Shown here: one piece after another, positions 42,406 to 51,281 of the stretch
How the letters are laid out: the number at the start of each line of letters is the position of its first letter
Numbering within the stretch: position 1 is the first letter of the stretch
DNA from: Gemmatimonadota bacterium
GTDB taxonomy: Bacteria; Gemmatimonadota; Gemmatimonadetes; Gemmatimonadales; GWC2-71-9
Assembly (NCBI GenBank): GCA_016704275.1
Contig: JADJAK010000001.1
Location: 310,001-374,000 of the forward strand
Length of the DNA stretch: 64,000 nt
Direction of reading: 5' to 3'
Program-made: the position numbers and the translations under genes
Notes under the pieces: generated by a model
The model's database searches: none
What the model was told of the DNA's origin: nothing
What the model saw: only the letters and a program-made list of their open reading frames with translations

Positions 42406-43211
42406 TCAACCCCCACAATCCCCAATGGCACCATCCGCCAGTTGCTCCACTGGCGCAGCGTCGTGCTGCTCTCGCGGAGCGCGAGCTGGCTGGAGAGGCC
42501 ACCGTCGAGGCCGACGGCGCGAGTGGCCCCGAGGCGGCGCATGAGGGTGGCCAACTCCGGGATGGTCGGGCCGAAGGGGAGGGTGGCGCCGGCGGAGCCC
42601 GCGCCACGGAACCGCGTCAACACCAGTAGAACGCGCCCCTCGGCGTCGGTGCCGATGGCGAGCCGCGTGTCGCGATGCTCCAGGTCGACGCCGCGCCCCG
42701 GGGCGCGCAGCGGTGGCGGCATTACGCCCTCGACCAGCAGCATCGGGTACGATTGAATCGCGGCGCGCACGGTGCCGCGCGCCGCCGGGATCTCCTCGGG
42801 CGTGAGCAACCGCACGGCGCCCGCATCGAACACCACCGCCATCGCCACGCTGCCGGTACCCGGCGCCTGCCGCTCTACACCATCCTGCACCAGCCATCCC
42901 CACGGTGTCCCCTCGCGGAATTGCCCCGCGTTGAGGGCGAGGACCGCCTCGGCCGGCATCGAGTCGACCGTCCAGGCGCCACGCAATCCGGCGTAACGCG
43001 TGCGTGCCATCAGGTCGAGGTGGATGCGCGCGGGGTCGATCCGCAACGCGATCACCTGCACCGCCTGCAACACGCCGCGTTCCGCCATTGCGAACTCGGT
43101 GCGCTCGATGCCGTCACGTGCGGCGGCCCAGGTGATGCCGGGCGACGCCGCGCGCGGGCCGAGCGGCAGCGCGAGCAGGGTGAGGGCGAGGCGCAGCGTG
43201 CCGGCGTGCAT
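42387..43211 (-). CDS. Phosphodiester glycosidase family protein (NAGPA/DUF2233)
   Basis: A 274-residue exported protein (signal MHAGTLRLALTLLALPLGPRAA). It matches the phosphodiester-glycosidase fold: AVLALNAGQFREGTPWGWLVQDG, AAIQSYPMLLVEG, RLAIGTDAEGRVLLVL and RAVGLDGGLSSQLAL, where Asp/Gly-rich loops surround the active site. The C-terminal residues VNGER and the stop come from the heptamer array. It starts one base into the stop codon of the upstream gene (TGATG). Confidence 0.82.
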   Translation of the reverse strand: MHAGTLRLALTLLALPLGPRAASPGITWAAARDGIERTEFAMAERGVLQAVQVIALRIDPARIHLDLMARTRYAGLRGAWTVDSMPAEAVLALNAGQFREGTPWGWLVQDGVERQAPGTGSVAMAVVFDAGAVRLLTPEEIPAARGTVRAAIQSYPMLLVEGVMPPPLRAPGRGVDLEHRDTRLAIGTDAEGRVLLVLTRFRGAGSAGATLPFGPTIPELATLMRRLGATRAVGLDGGLSSQLALRESSTTLRQWSNWRMVPLGIVGVEVNGER

Positions 43212-43957
43212 CAGGAAACGGCCTTCATCCCGGCGAGCAGCTGGCCGCACCGCGGCGTGAGCAGCGCCGCCTCGTTTGCCTCGTAGACGAAGTACACCCC
43301 GGTGCCGATCCCCGGCACGCGCACATCACCGTTCCCGCGCGCGGCCGCGTCGAAGTTGCAGAACGGCGTGATCCGCTCCTTCAGCAGCGCGTACCGCTTC
43401 TGGTCCATGCCCACCAGCTTCGCCGCCTCGTGCTCGGAGGGGTGATAGAGCGCCGACGGCCCCGGCTCGGGCGGATACAGGCTCGGATCGAAGCCGCACT
43501 TTCCCTGCACGATGCGGTCCTGCTGGGCCTTCATCGCCATGGCAATCTTCGTCATGTACTCGGCGCTGCCATCGTTGTCCTTCGAGGCCATCGCATCGAG
43601 GTAGTCCTGCATCATCTTCTTGGCCTCCGGCGTCGTCGGCGCCAGGGCCACCTCGGAACAACGACGATACTCCTCAGGGGACTTGAGCGTGGTCCGAATC
43701 CGGGCCCGCTCCTCCAGCCAGTTCTTCTCCGCCGTCAATGCCCTGGCGAAGAGGTCGAGTGACGGGCCATCGATCCGGTCGGCCGGCTTGACCTTCACGG
43801 GCCCCACCGGTGCCGACTCGACCTTGGCCACGGCAGCCGGCTTGTCGACGCCGGCAGCGGCCTTGGCCTTCTTCATGAGGCCACCCAGTTGGGCGTGGCC
43901 GGGGACGGCGAAGGTGGCGGCCATGGCCGCGGCGAGGGTCAGGGAGAGGGTCCGCAT
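43211..43957 (-). CDS. Exported protein of unknown function
   Basis: A 248-residue protein with signal peptide MRTLSLTLAAAMAATFAVPGHA. The mature part starts QLGGLMKKAKAAAGVDKPAA, with a helical body, RRCSEVALAPTTPEAKKMMQDY and, near the end, LLKERITPFCNF. Four cysteines are spread through the chain. Similar proteins occur in other Gemmatimonadota as far as I recall, without a known role. It is coupled to the glycosidase gene by the TGATG overlap. Confidence 0.65.
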   Translation of the reverse strand: MRTLSLTLAAAMAATFAVPGHAQLGGLMKKAKAAAGVDKPAAVAKVESAPVGPVKVKPADRIDGPSLDLFARALTAEKNWLEERARIRTTLKSPEEYRRCSEVALAPTTPEAKKMMQDYLDAMASKDNDGSAEYMTKIAMAMKAQQDRIVQGKCGFDPSLYPPEPGPSALYHPSEHEAAKLVGMDQKRYALLKERITPFCNFDAAARGNGDVRVPGIGTGVYFVYEANEAALLTPRCGQLLAGMKAVS

Positions 43958-44038
43958 CGAAGGCTCCAGTTGGGGGTGGCAGTGATCCCTTTTGGAACGT
44001 TGACGGGGGGACGTTGCAGATTGTTTCAAGGGCCGGCC

Positions 44039-44150
44039 GATGATCGATGATCGATGATCGATGGAGCCTTGGCGAGCTCGGCCGCCCGGGGGGATATTGG
44101 GGGCCTTCCACGATACCGATCGATCATCGATCATCGATGATCGATCATCG
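44039..44150. repeat. Inverted pair of ATCGATG heptamer arrays
   Basis: 44039-44064 has three to four units of ATCGATG/GATGATC. 44117-44150 has about five units mainly in the reverse sense (GATCATC). They flank a 50-base spacer directly upstream of the transporter gene and are self-complementary. Confidence 0.9.
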
Positions 44151-44169
44151 TCCGCCTCCCGGAGCCCCC

Positions 44170-45684
44170 ATGTCCACCTCCCCCCTCGTCGGGATGCTCT
44201 CGCCTGCGGAGGAGCGTTTCGAGGCGTGGCGGGGGCGGGTTGGATTCGTGTTGGCCCCGGCGGCGGCCCTCGGGATCGCCCTCCTTGAGCTGCCCTCGCT
44301 GACCCCGGAGGCGCATCGGCTTGCCTCGGTGATGGTCGCGGTCGTGGTGCTCTGGATCACCGAGTCGCTGCCGATGCCGGTGACGGCGTTGCTCGGCGCG
44401 TCCGCCTGCGTCATCCTCGGGGTGGCGCCGGCGAAGGTGGTGTTCGCCCCGTTTGCCGACCCGCTGATGTTCCTCTTCATCGGGTCGTTCATTCTCTCGC
44501 AGGGGATCTTCCATCACGGGCTCGATCGGCGCGTGGCGTTCACGGTGCTCTCGCGCCCCTGGGTCGGCGCGAGTCCGTCGCGCCTCCTGCTCTCGTTCGG
44601 CCTGATCACCGCGGTCATTTCGGGATGGATCTCGAACACCGCCACCACGGCGATGATGTTCGGCATCGGGATGTCGATCCTGCGCGTGCTCTACCTGCGG
44701 CAGCAATCCGGCGAACTCGCGCTCGATCCGCGCTGGGCCAGCGGCCTGATGTTGATGACCTCGTTCGCCGCGTCGATCGGCGGTCTGATGACGCCCGTCG
44801 GCACGCCACCGAACGTGATCGGGCTCGGCTTCATCCGCAGTGAATTGGGCGTGCAGATCCCGTTCTTCTCGTGGATGCTGCTTGGCGTGCCGACGGTGGC
44901 GATCCTCTTCGTGGTGCTGTTCTTCACGCTTCGCGCACTCTCGCCGGCCGGGGTGGCCGTCCTGCCCGGTGGCGCGAGCGTCGCGCGGGACGGACTCGCG
45001 GGACTCGGCGCGTGGCGTCGCGGCGAACGCTCCGTGCTCTGGGCCTTCCTCGTCACGGTGGTGCTCTGGATCACCCCTGGCGTCCTCGCCGTGGTGCTGG
45101 GAGAACGCGCACCGCTGACGCTCGCGGTGCAGACCGCGCTCCCCGAGGGGGTGGCCGCGCTGCTCGGCGCCACGCTGCTCTTCCTCCTCCCGGGCGAGCC
45201 GGGGCAGCGGGCACTCACCTGGCCCGAAGCAGCCAAGATCGACTGGGGTGTCGTGCTGCTGTACGGCGGTGGCTTCGCGCTGGGCACGCTCGCGTTCCAG
45301 TCGGGGCTCGCCGAGGCGGTCGGGCGCGGGGTCACCGGCTGGATCCCCAATTCGGGGGAATTGGGACTGCTGGTGATGGGGACGATCGTGGCGACGCTGC
45401 TCTCGGAGACGACCTCGAACACCGCCGCCGCGAACATGGTCGTGCCGGTCATCATCGCGATCGCGACGGCATCCGGCGTCGACCCGCTGCTCCCCGCACT
45501 CGGGGCGACGATGGGCTCGTCCCTCGGCTTCATGCTGCCAGTCTCGACCCCCTGCAACGCCATCGTGTACGGCAGCGGGATGATCCCCCTCTCGCGGATG
45601 ATGCGGGCAGGGCTCATCCTCGATCTGGTCGGGATCGTGGTCGTGATCGGGGTGGTCTCGCTGCTTGGTCCGCTCCTCCGATAG
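44170..45684 (+). CDS. SLC13/DASS family anion:sodium symporter
   Basis: A 504-residue polytopic membrane protein with at least ten hydrophobic helices. Both SNT motifs of the family are present: GWISNTATTAMM (near residue 160) and ETTSNTAAANMV (near 420). SIGGLMTPVGTPPNVIGLG and MLPVSTPCNAIVYGSG are the helix-breaking signature loops. It imports dicarboxylates, sulfate or similar anions with Na+; the exact substrate cannot be read. Confidence 0.9.
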   Translation: MSTSPLVGMLSPAEERFEAWRGRVGFVLAPAAALGIALLELPSLTPEAHRLASVMVAVVVLWITESLPMPVTALLGASACVILGVAPAKVVFAPFADPLMFLFIGSFILSQGIFHHGLDRRVAFTVLSRPWVGASPSRLLLSFGLITAVISGWISNTATTAMMFGIGMSILRVLYLRQQSGELALDPRWASGLMLMTSFAASIGGLMTPVGTPPNVIGLGFIRSELGVQIPFFSWMLLGVPTVAILFVVLFFTLRALSPAGVAVLPGGASVARDGLAGLGAWRRGERSVLWAFLVTVVLWITPGVLAVVLGERAPLTLAVQTALPEGVAALLGATLLFLLPGEPGQRALTWPEAAKIDWGVVLLYGGGFALGTLAFQSGLAEAVGRGVTGWIPNSGELGLLVMGTIVATLLSETTSNTAAANMVVPVIIAIATASGVDPLLPALGATMGSSLGFMLPVSTPCNAIVYGSGMIPLSRMMRAGLILDLVGIVVVIGVVSLLGPLLR

Positions 45685-45752
45685 GCGCCGGGACCTTCAG
45701 GCGGCAGGGACAACGGCCGATACCTCGGAGTCTCGCCTCTTTCGGAGTTCGC

Positions 45753-46157
45753 ATGTCCCCCAAGTCCGGAAGCCCTGTGAGCGCGATCATCTGTTCCATC
45801 GTGGTCGCCGGCGCTATCGCGTATCTGGTTGAAACGCTCTCGCACCAAGTCATGCCTTACACCTCCGGGCTCGACGCCACCGATCCGGCGCAACTGAAGC
45901 TGGCGCTCGAGGCGGGGGAACTCCCGCTCCTCGGCATGGTGCTGGTGCTCGGTGGCTGGTTGCTGGGCGCCTATGCCGGCGGCCGAGTCGCCATCAGCAT
46001 CGGCAAGCAGGAGTGGGTCGTGATGACCTTCGCGGTGCTCTTCACCGTCGGGATCGTGATGAACCTGCTGGTGGTGCCGAGCCCGACCTGGATGTGGATC
46101 GGGGGGGCCGGCGCCACGCCGCTCTTTGCGCTGGGAGCAGGCAGCGGGCGCAGCTGA
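45753..46157 (+). CDS. Small membrane protein
   Basis: A 134-residue protein with four predicted helices, for example SAIICSIVVAGAIAYLVETL, GMVLVLGGWLLGAYAGGRVA and VMTFAVLFTVGIVMNLLVV. No family recognised. A terminator follows. Confidence 0.65.
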   Translation: MSPKSGSPVSAIICSIVVAGAIAYLVETLSHQVMPYTSGLDATDPAQLKLALEAGELPLLGMVLVLGGWLLGAYAGGRVAISIGKQEWVVMTFAVLFTVGIVMNLLVVPSPTWMWIGGAGATPLFALGAGSGRS

Positions 46158-46177
46158 CCACGGGGTCGGGGAGATCA

Positions 46178-46210
46178 GGGGGCGGTCCTTCGCGGGGCCG
46201 CCCTCGTTTT
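46178..46210 (+). terminator. Rho-independent terminator
   Basis: A GGGCGG/CCGCCC-based hairpin followed by TCGTTTT lies 20 bases after the small membrane protein gene. Confidence 0.7.
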
Positions 46211-46268
46211 ACGTGCCGGCGGGGTGCATTTTTGTCGGCGACCCCTTCCTCCCGGTATCGACGGCTCG

Positions 46269-46607
46269 ATGCGACATCTTCGTGTGATCTTCATCGCCTG
46301 GCTTATCACCTCCCTCGGCGCAGCGGCGGGGTGGTTTCTGGGTGGCCTCGCCGACCGCAAGGTGGCGTTCTTCGCGGCCACAGTGGTGGGCACGCTGTCG
46401 CTGCTCTACGCGATGTCGTTTCTGATTGATCGCCACTGGTTCATGGAGGAGCGTCGCCGCGGCGGCACGATCGGCGGGTTGGTCGGTCTCTGCATTGCTG
46501 CACCGCTCGTGTTGATGTCGACGGCCACGCCAATCCTGGGCGTCACCGCGCTCGTCAGCGTGGGGATCGGCGTGTTGGTCGGTGCCGGTGGCGGCGCGCT
46601 GGAATGA
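46269..46607 (+). CDS. Small membrane protein
   Basis: A 112-residue protein with three to four hydrophobic helices (VIFIAWLITSLGAAAGWFLGG, VAFFAATVVGTLSLLYAMSF, GGLVGLCIAAPLVLM). Function unknown. Its stop overlaps the P1 peptidase start by four bases. Confidence 0.65.
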   Translation: MRHLRVIFIAWLITSLGAAAGWFLGGLADRKVAFFAATVVGTLSLLYAMSFLIDRHWFMEERRRGGTIGGLVGLCIAAPLVLMSTATPILGVTALVSVGIGVLVGAGGGALE

Positions 46608-47734
46608 GGGCCCTGCTCCTGGTGGCGCTGCTCCCCGCGGTGCTCGTGGCGCAGGAGCCCGCGCGGCCGAGGGCCAGAGATCTGGGCATTGCCCCGGGGA
46701 TCTTTCGACCCGGTCCGCTGAACGGGATCACCGACGTGGCCGGCGTGCTCGTCGGGCAGACCACGGTGCAGGAGGGTGATTCAGTCCGCACCGGCGTGAC
46801 GGCGATTCTTCCGCATGGTGGCGATCTCTTCCGTGATCGCGTCCCCGCAGGGCTTCATGTTGGCAACGGCTTCGGCAAGATGCTGGGCGTGACCCAGCTG
46901 CGCGAACTTGGCGAACTGGAAACCCCCATCCTCCTCACCTGCACGCTCTGTGTCTGGCAGGCTGCCGACGCGATGGTGGCGTGGCAGCTCGCGCGGCCCG
47001 GGATGGCCTCGGTGCGCTCGATCAATCCGGTGGTGGCCGAGACCAATGATGGCGGCCTCAATGCGATCCGCAGTCGACCGATTCGTCCCTCCCATGTGGT
47101 GTCGGCGCTCGAGGGCGCCTCGGCCGGTGCGGTTGCCGAGGGCAGCGTCGGTGCGGGGACCGGGACGGTCGCCTTCGGCTGGAAGGGCGGCATCGGGACC
47201 TCGTCGCGCAAGCTGCCGGCGTCGCTCGGCGGCTTCACGGTCGGCGTGCTGGTGCAGACCAACTTCGGTGGCGTGTTGCAGATCCTTGGCGCGCCAGTCG
47301 GCAAGGCGCTCGGGCGCTATTCCTATCGGACGCAGACCATCTCCGAGCGCGGCGATGGCTCGATCATCATCGTGGTCGCGACCGACGCGCCGCTCTCGGA
47401 ACGGCAGTTGGAGCGACTCGCGGCGCGGGCAATGTTCGGGCTGGCACGGACCGGCTCCGATGCCTCGAACGGCTCCGGTGACTACGCCATCGCCTTCTCG
47501 ACCGCTGCCGAGGTGCGCCGTCGCCCCACCGAGTCGGCACCGCGGAGCCTGCGCGCCCTGCAGGATGATGCCGTCTCTCCGCTCTTCGAGGCGGTGATCG
47601 AGGCGACCGAAGAGGCGATCTACAATTCGCTGCTCCGCGCCACGTCGGTCACGTCGAAGGGGCGCACCATCGACGCGATTCCGATCGATTCCGTGCGAGC
47701 CATTCTGACGCGCTTCCGCGCGGCGGAGCGATGA
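46604..47734 (+). CDS. P1-family aminopeptidase (DmpA-like)
   Basis: A 376-residue exported member of the self-cleaving N-terminal-nucleophile family that includes DmpA and BapA. The autocleavage site is Gly252-Ser253 in ERGDGSIIIVVATDAP; Ser253 would become the nucleophile of the beta chain. GITDVAGVLVGQTTV, GLHVGNGFGKMLG and GYxVGVLVQTNFGG-type segments precede it. A short signal peptide (MRALLLVALLPAVLVA) suggests periplasmic location. It is coupled to ridA by an ATGATG overlap. Confidence 0.88.
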   Translation: MRALLLVALLPAVLVAQEPARPRARDLGIAPGIFRPGPLNGITDVAGVLVGQTTVQEGDSVRTGVTAILPHGGDLFRDRVPAGLHVGNGFGKMLGVTQLRELGELETPILLTCTLCVWQAADAMVAWQLARPGMASVRSINPVVAETNDGGLNAIRSRPIRPSHVVSALEGASAGAVAEGSVGAGTGTVAFGWKGGIGTSSRKLPASLGGFTVGVLVQTNFGGVLQILGAPVGKALGRYSYRTQTISERGDGSIIIVVATDAPLSERQLERLAARAMFGLARTGSDASNGSGDYAIAFSTAAEVRRRPTESAPRSLRALQDDAVSPLFEAVIEATEEAIYNSLLRATSVTSKGRTIDAIPIDSVRAILTRFRAAER

Positions 47735-48117
47735 TGCAGCCGGTGGCGACCAGCGGCGCGCCGACTCCGGCCGGGCACTATGCGCAGGGCATGGTGCATG
47801 GTGGCGTGGTGTATGTCTCGGGACAGCTGCCGATCGATCCCGCGTCCGGTGCGGTGGTCGAGGGCGACACGACGGTGCAGGCGGAGCGGACGCTGCAGAA
47901 TGTCGCCGCCGTGCTGGAGGCGGCGGGCAGCGGGCTGGACCGCGTGCTCATGCTGACGATCTTCGTCACCTCGCGCGAGGACTGGCCGGCCGTGAACGCG
48001 GTGTGCGCGAGGATGTTCGGTGCGCATCGTCCAGCTCGCGCGATCGTCGGTGGGGCGGATTTGAAGCCGGGGTGTCGGATCGAGATCACCGCCGTCGGGA
48101 TGATCAGTGCACGATGA
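47731..48117 (+). CDS. ridA: RidA family enamine/imine deaminase
   Basis: A 128-residue Rid protein: GHYAQGMVHGGVVYVSGQLP, QAERTLQNVAAVLEAAGS, RVLMLTIFVTSREDW and ARAIVGGADLKPGCRIEITAVG. The usual catalytic Arg lies in the HRPARAIVG segment. It hydrolyses reactive enamines/imines from amino acid metabolism. Co-translation with the peptidase fits amino acid turnover. Confidence 0.88.
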   Translation: MMQPVATSGAPTPAGHYAQGMVHGGVVYVSGQLPIDPASGAVVEGDTTVQAERTLQNVAAVLEAAGSGLDRVLMLTIFVTSREDWPAVNAVCARMFGAHRPARAIVGGADLKPGCRIEITAVGMISAR

Positions 48118-48226
48118 TCGATGGTCGATGATCGATGGTGGATGTTCGATGCGAGAGAGTAGGTGGGGTGAGGGGTGGGAGGCGGCGGAGTTATCGATCA
48201 TCGATCATCGATGATCGATCATCGAA
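48112..48226. repeat. Inverted pair of ATCGATG heptamer arrays with GGTGAGG units
   Basis: 48112-48150 carries four to five degenerate ATCGATG units beginning at the ridA stop codon; GGTGAGG units follow at 48165-48182; 48192-48226 has five units in the reverse sense. They fill the gap before the M28 gene. Confidence 0.88.
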
Positions 48227-48242
48227 TTCTCGGAGAAGAGTC

Positions 48243-49478
48243 ATGCGACGTATGATGTTGGCGGTGCTACTACTTCTTTCGGCGACCTCGCTCTCCGCGC
48301 AAGCGAAGGCAAGTCGCGCGGATCGGGTCAACGTCGAGCGCATCCTGCGCACGTTGGCGCACGACTCGATGGAAGGGCGCGGGACCGCGACGCCGGGGGA
48401 GGAACGTGCTGCCCGCTTCATTGCCTCGGAGATGAAGAAGATCGGCCTCAAGCCGATGGGCGATGACGGCTTCTTCCAGCGGGTGCCGATGGCGATGCTG
48501 GCCGCGAACCGCCCGGGTGGCGTCCGTCCGCCGACTGGCTGCCAGGCCGGGACGTTCAAGGTGAATGGCGATTCGGTCGCGACTCCGCTCTGGAAGTGCG
48601 TCGGCGCCGCGGCGCCTGCGCCCGGTGCGCCGGCACCTGCGGCGGGCACGCCCCCGACCCAGGTGACGACCTATCGCGTGCCGACCAATCCCGCTGCCGC
48701 GGTGCCGCGCCTGACCATGCTGCCCTCGATGGCGGTGTGGGACACGATGCCGGCCGCGACGCGGCGCACGGGGCGCAACGTCGTCGGGGTGATCCCGGGC
48801 AGCGATCCGAAGCTCAAGAACGAAGTGATCCTGGTGATGGCGCACTTCGACCACCTCGGTGTTCGCGGCCCCGGCGTCAATGGAGACTCGATCTACAATG
48901 GCGCGGATGATGACGCGTCGGGCACCACCGCCGTCCTCGAGATCGCCCGCGCCCTGAAGCAGGGGAAGGCGCCGAAGCGGACCGTCGTCTTCGCGACCAT
49001 GACCGGCGAGGAGATGGGGCTGCTCGGGACCCGGTATTTCATCGCCAATCCGCCGTTCCCGCTGAAGACGATGGTGGCGGGATTCGAGATCGAGATGATC
49101 GGTCGCCCCGACTCGCTCGCGGGTGGGCCAGGGAAGGCGTGGCTCACCGGCTACGAGCGCTCGACGATGGGTGACATGCTCAAGGCGAACGGGATCGCGA
49201 TCGTGCCGGACCCGCGGCCGAGCCAGAATTTCTTCCGGAGAAGCGACAACTACGCCTTTGCGGAAATGGGGATCGTCGCGCACACGCTCTCGACGTTCAA
49301 TCTCCACACCGACTATCACCGGCCGTCGGACGACGCGGACAAGTTCGACTTTGACCACATGACCGCGGTCATCAAGGCCGGCGCGCAGGCGGTGCGGCAT
49401 CTCGCCGATGGGGCGACGCCGGCGTGGCATGAGGGTGGCAAGCCGGCGGCGCCGGCGCCACGCCCGCCCGCGCCGTGA
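48243..49478 (+). CDS. M28-family zinc aminopeptidase
   Basis: A 411-residue exported protein (signal MRRMMLAVLLLLSATSLSAQ). The zinc and catalytic residues are visible as VMAHFDHLG, NGADDDASGTTAVLEIARAL, TMTGEEMGLLGTRYF and LHTDYHRPSDDADKFDFDH. A Pro/Ala-rich insert of about 20 residues (near 48.6 kb) interrupts the N-terminal part. It degrades peptides outside the cytoplasm. It overlaps the next gene by four bases and so may head the long downstream run. Confidence 0.9.
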   Translation: MRRMMLAVLLLLSATSLSAQAKASRADRVNVERILRTLAHDSMEGRGTATPGEERAARFIASEMKKIGLKPMGDDGFFQRVPMAMLAANRPGGVRPPTGCQAGTFKVNGDSVATPLWKCVGAAAPAPGAPAPAAGTPPTQVTTYRVPTNPAAAVPRLTMLPSMAVWDTMPAATRRTGRNVVGVIPGSDPKLKNEVILVMAHFDHLGVRGPGVNGDSIYNGADDDASGTTAVLEIARALKQGKAPKRTVVFATMTGEEMGLLGTRYFIANPPFPLKTMVAGFEIEMIGRPDSLAGGPGKAWLTGYERSTMGDMLKANGIAIVPDPRPSQNFFRRSDNYAFAEMGIVAHTLSTFNLHTDYHRPSDDADKFDFDHMTAVIKAGAQAVRHLADGATPAWHEGGKPAAPAPRPPAP

Positions 49479-50206
49479 TTGCTGCGCTCCTCCTTGCCCT
49501 GGCCGCGCTGGCCTACAGCGCGGTGGGGCATGCGGGCGCATCGGGATACCTCGCCGTCATGGCGCTGATGGGGACGCCGGCCGCAACGATGCGGCCGACG
49601 GCCCTGCTCCTCAACCTCGTCGTCGCCACGATCGGGACGATCCAGTTCACCCGCGCCGGCCACTTCCGCTGGTCGCTATTCTGGCCCTTCGCCATCACCT
49701 CAATTCCGATGGCCCTGATCGGTGGCCGATTGACGCTGCCCGAATCGGTGTATGGCCTGATCGTCGGTGGCGTGTTGCTGCTTTCGGCGCTTCGACTCGT
49801 GGTGACGCGCGCGGCCCCCGACCAGGTCACCTCGCCACCGCGGCCGTGGATCGCCATGCTCGCCGGCGCCGTGCTGGGGTTGCTCTCGGGCCTTACGGGC
49901 GTCGGCGGCGGGATCTTCCTGTCACCGCTGCTGCTCTTCTGTGGTTGGGCAGACATGCGGACGACCGCGGCCACTTCGGTCGCCTTCATCCTGGTCAACT
50001 CGGCGGCCGGATTGCTGGGGCAGTTGCCGCTCGGCGACGTGCTGCCAGCCGCGCTGCCGCTCTGGATCGTCGCGGTGGTGGTTGGAGGCGGGATCGGCGC
50101 CACGCTCGGCAGTCGAAAGCTGCCGATGCCGGTGCTGCGAGTCGTGCTCGCGCTCGTCCTGGTGGTCGCTGGGGGCAAGATGCTGGCAGGGGTCCTCGGC
50201 CGATGA
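49475..50206 (+). CDS. TauE/SafE (TSUP) family permease
   Basis: A 243-residue membrane protein with seven to eight helices. The two halves each contain the family pattern: AVGHAGASGYLAVMALMGTP in the first and GLTGVGGGIFLSPLLLF in the second. It exports or imports sulfite, sulfonates or similar anions in studied relatives. Start GTG overlaps the M28 stop; its own stop overlaps the next start. Confidence 0.87.
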   Translation: MIAALLLALAALAYSAVGHAGASGYLAVMALMGTPAATMRPTALLLNLVVATIGTIQFTRAGHFRWSLFWPFAITSIPMALIGGRLTLPESVYGLIVGGVLLLSALRLVVTRAAPDQVTSPPRPWIAMLAGAVLGLLSGLTGVGGGIFLSPLLLFCGWADMRTTAATSVAFILVNSAAGLLGQLPLGDVLPAALPLWIVAVVVGGGIGATLGSRKLPMPVLRVVLALVLVVAGGKMLAGVLGR

Positions 50207-50742
50207 GGGCCGGCACCGCCGCGGCGTCACCCCGGGGGCGTCAACTGGTCGGCGGGGCGCTCGCCATCGCCACGCTCTACATGGTCGCGACGGCCGAGCA
50301 GTGGCATTTCCTCGACAACGTGAACCTGCCGATCCACGAGACCGGGCATCTGGTCTTTGCCTGGGGTGGGGAGGTGCTGACGGCGCTCGGTGGAACGTTG
50401 TTCCAGCTGATCGTCCCGGCCCTCTTCGCCCTCTCGTTCCACCGCCGCGGCGATCCGATGGGAGTCGGCGCGGGAATTTGGTGGGTCGGCCAGAATTGCC
50501 TCTACATCGCGCGGTACCTCGCCGATGCGCCGGTCCAGGAGCTGCCGCTAGTGGGTGGTGGGGAGCACGATTGGGCTTTTCTGCTCGCCGAGTGGAATCT
50601 GCTGCACCGGGCCGACGCGATCGCGAGGGCGATCCGGCTCGCCGGCGTCGTCGGGATGGCGGTCGGGGCGGTGATCGCCTGGCAGGGGCGCCGCCCCGCA
50701 GGTGCCACCCCGCGACTGACGGGCGGGCAGACGGAGGATTAG
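50203..50742 (+). CDS. Polytopic membrane protein with HETGH motif
   Basis: A 179-residue protein of four or five helices. The motif HETGH (in NLPIHETGHLVFAWGGE) is at about residues 45-49, a candidate zinc-binding HExxH, followed by a conserved-looking WWVGQNCLYIARYLAD and GGEHDWAFLLAEWNLL. It might be a small intramembrane metallopeptidase of the M50 type, but it lacks an obvious second motif. It is coupled to the TSUP gene by an ATGA overlap. Confidence 0.65.
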   Translation: MRAGTAAASPRGRQLVGGALAIATLYMVATAEQWHFLDNVNLPIHETGHLVFAWGGEVLTALGGTLFQLIVPALFALSFHRRGDPMGVGAGIWWVGQNCLYIARYLADAPVQELPLVGGGEHDWAFLLAEWNLLHRADAIARAIRLAGVVGMAVGAVIAWQGRRPAGATPRLTGGQTED

Positions 50743-50777
50743 ACTTCATCGGCTTGCCAGCCCAACAGGAGCCAGCG

Positions 50778-51281
50778 ATGGACGACCGCAGTGGAAGCCC
50801 GCGGGATGCCGGACGCGACCTCGAGATCGTGCGTGACCTGCTCGTCCAGGTGACGCCCGCACCCGGTGCCCTGCTCCCGCTTCTGCACGAGGTGCAAGGG
50901 TGCCTCGGCTACATCCCCAAGGATGCCATCCGCCTGATTGCGCACGCGCTCAATCTGTCGCGTGCCGAGGTGCAGGGCGTGGTCTCGTTCTATCATGACT
51001 TCCATGAGGAGCCGACCGCGGACCACGTGGTCCAGCTCTGCATGGCCGAGGCCTGTCAGGCGGTGGGATGCCGAGCGCTGGCGGACCATGCGAAGTCGCA
51101 GTGCGGTGTCGAATTTCATGACGCGACCCCTGATGGCCGGCTCCAGTTGGAGCCGGCCTATTGTTTTGGAAACTGTGCGGCCGGTCCGACCATCCGTGTC
51201 GATGACCGGGTGTATGGTCGGGTCACGGCGGCGCGATTCGATGCGCTGACCGCCGTCCTCCGGGCGGAGGCCATCTCGTGA
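50778..51281 (+). CDS. fdsG: NAD-dependent formate dehydrogenase gamma subunit (NuoE-like)
   Basis: A 167-residue [2Fe-2S] thioredoxin-like subunit of a soluble, molybdenum-dependent, NAD-linked formate dehydrogenase. Ligand pattern: C-x4-C in LCMAEACQAVG, and C-x3-C in YCFGNCAAG. The N-terminus has LLPLLHEVQGCLGYIPKDA and SRAEVQGVVSFYHDF, both typical of NuoE/HoxE/FdsG. It begins the fdsGBACD order and overlaps fdsB (GTGA). Confidence 0.92.
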   Translation: MDDRSGSPRDAGRDLEIVRDLLVQVTPAPGALLPLLHEVQGCLGYIPKDAIRLIAHALNLSRAEVQGVVSFYHDFHEEPTADHVVQLCMAEACQAVGCRALADHAKSQCGVEFHDATPDGRLQLEPAYCFGNCAAGPTIRVDDRVYGRVTAARFDALTAVLRAEAIS

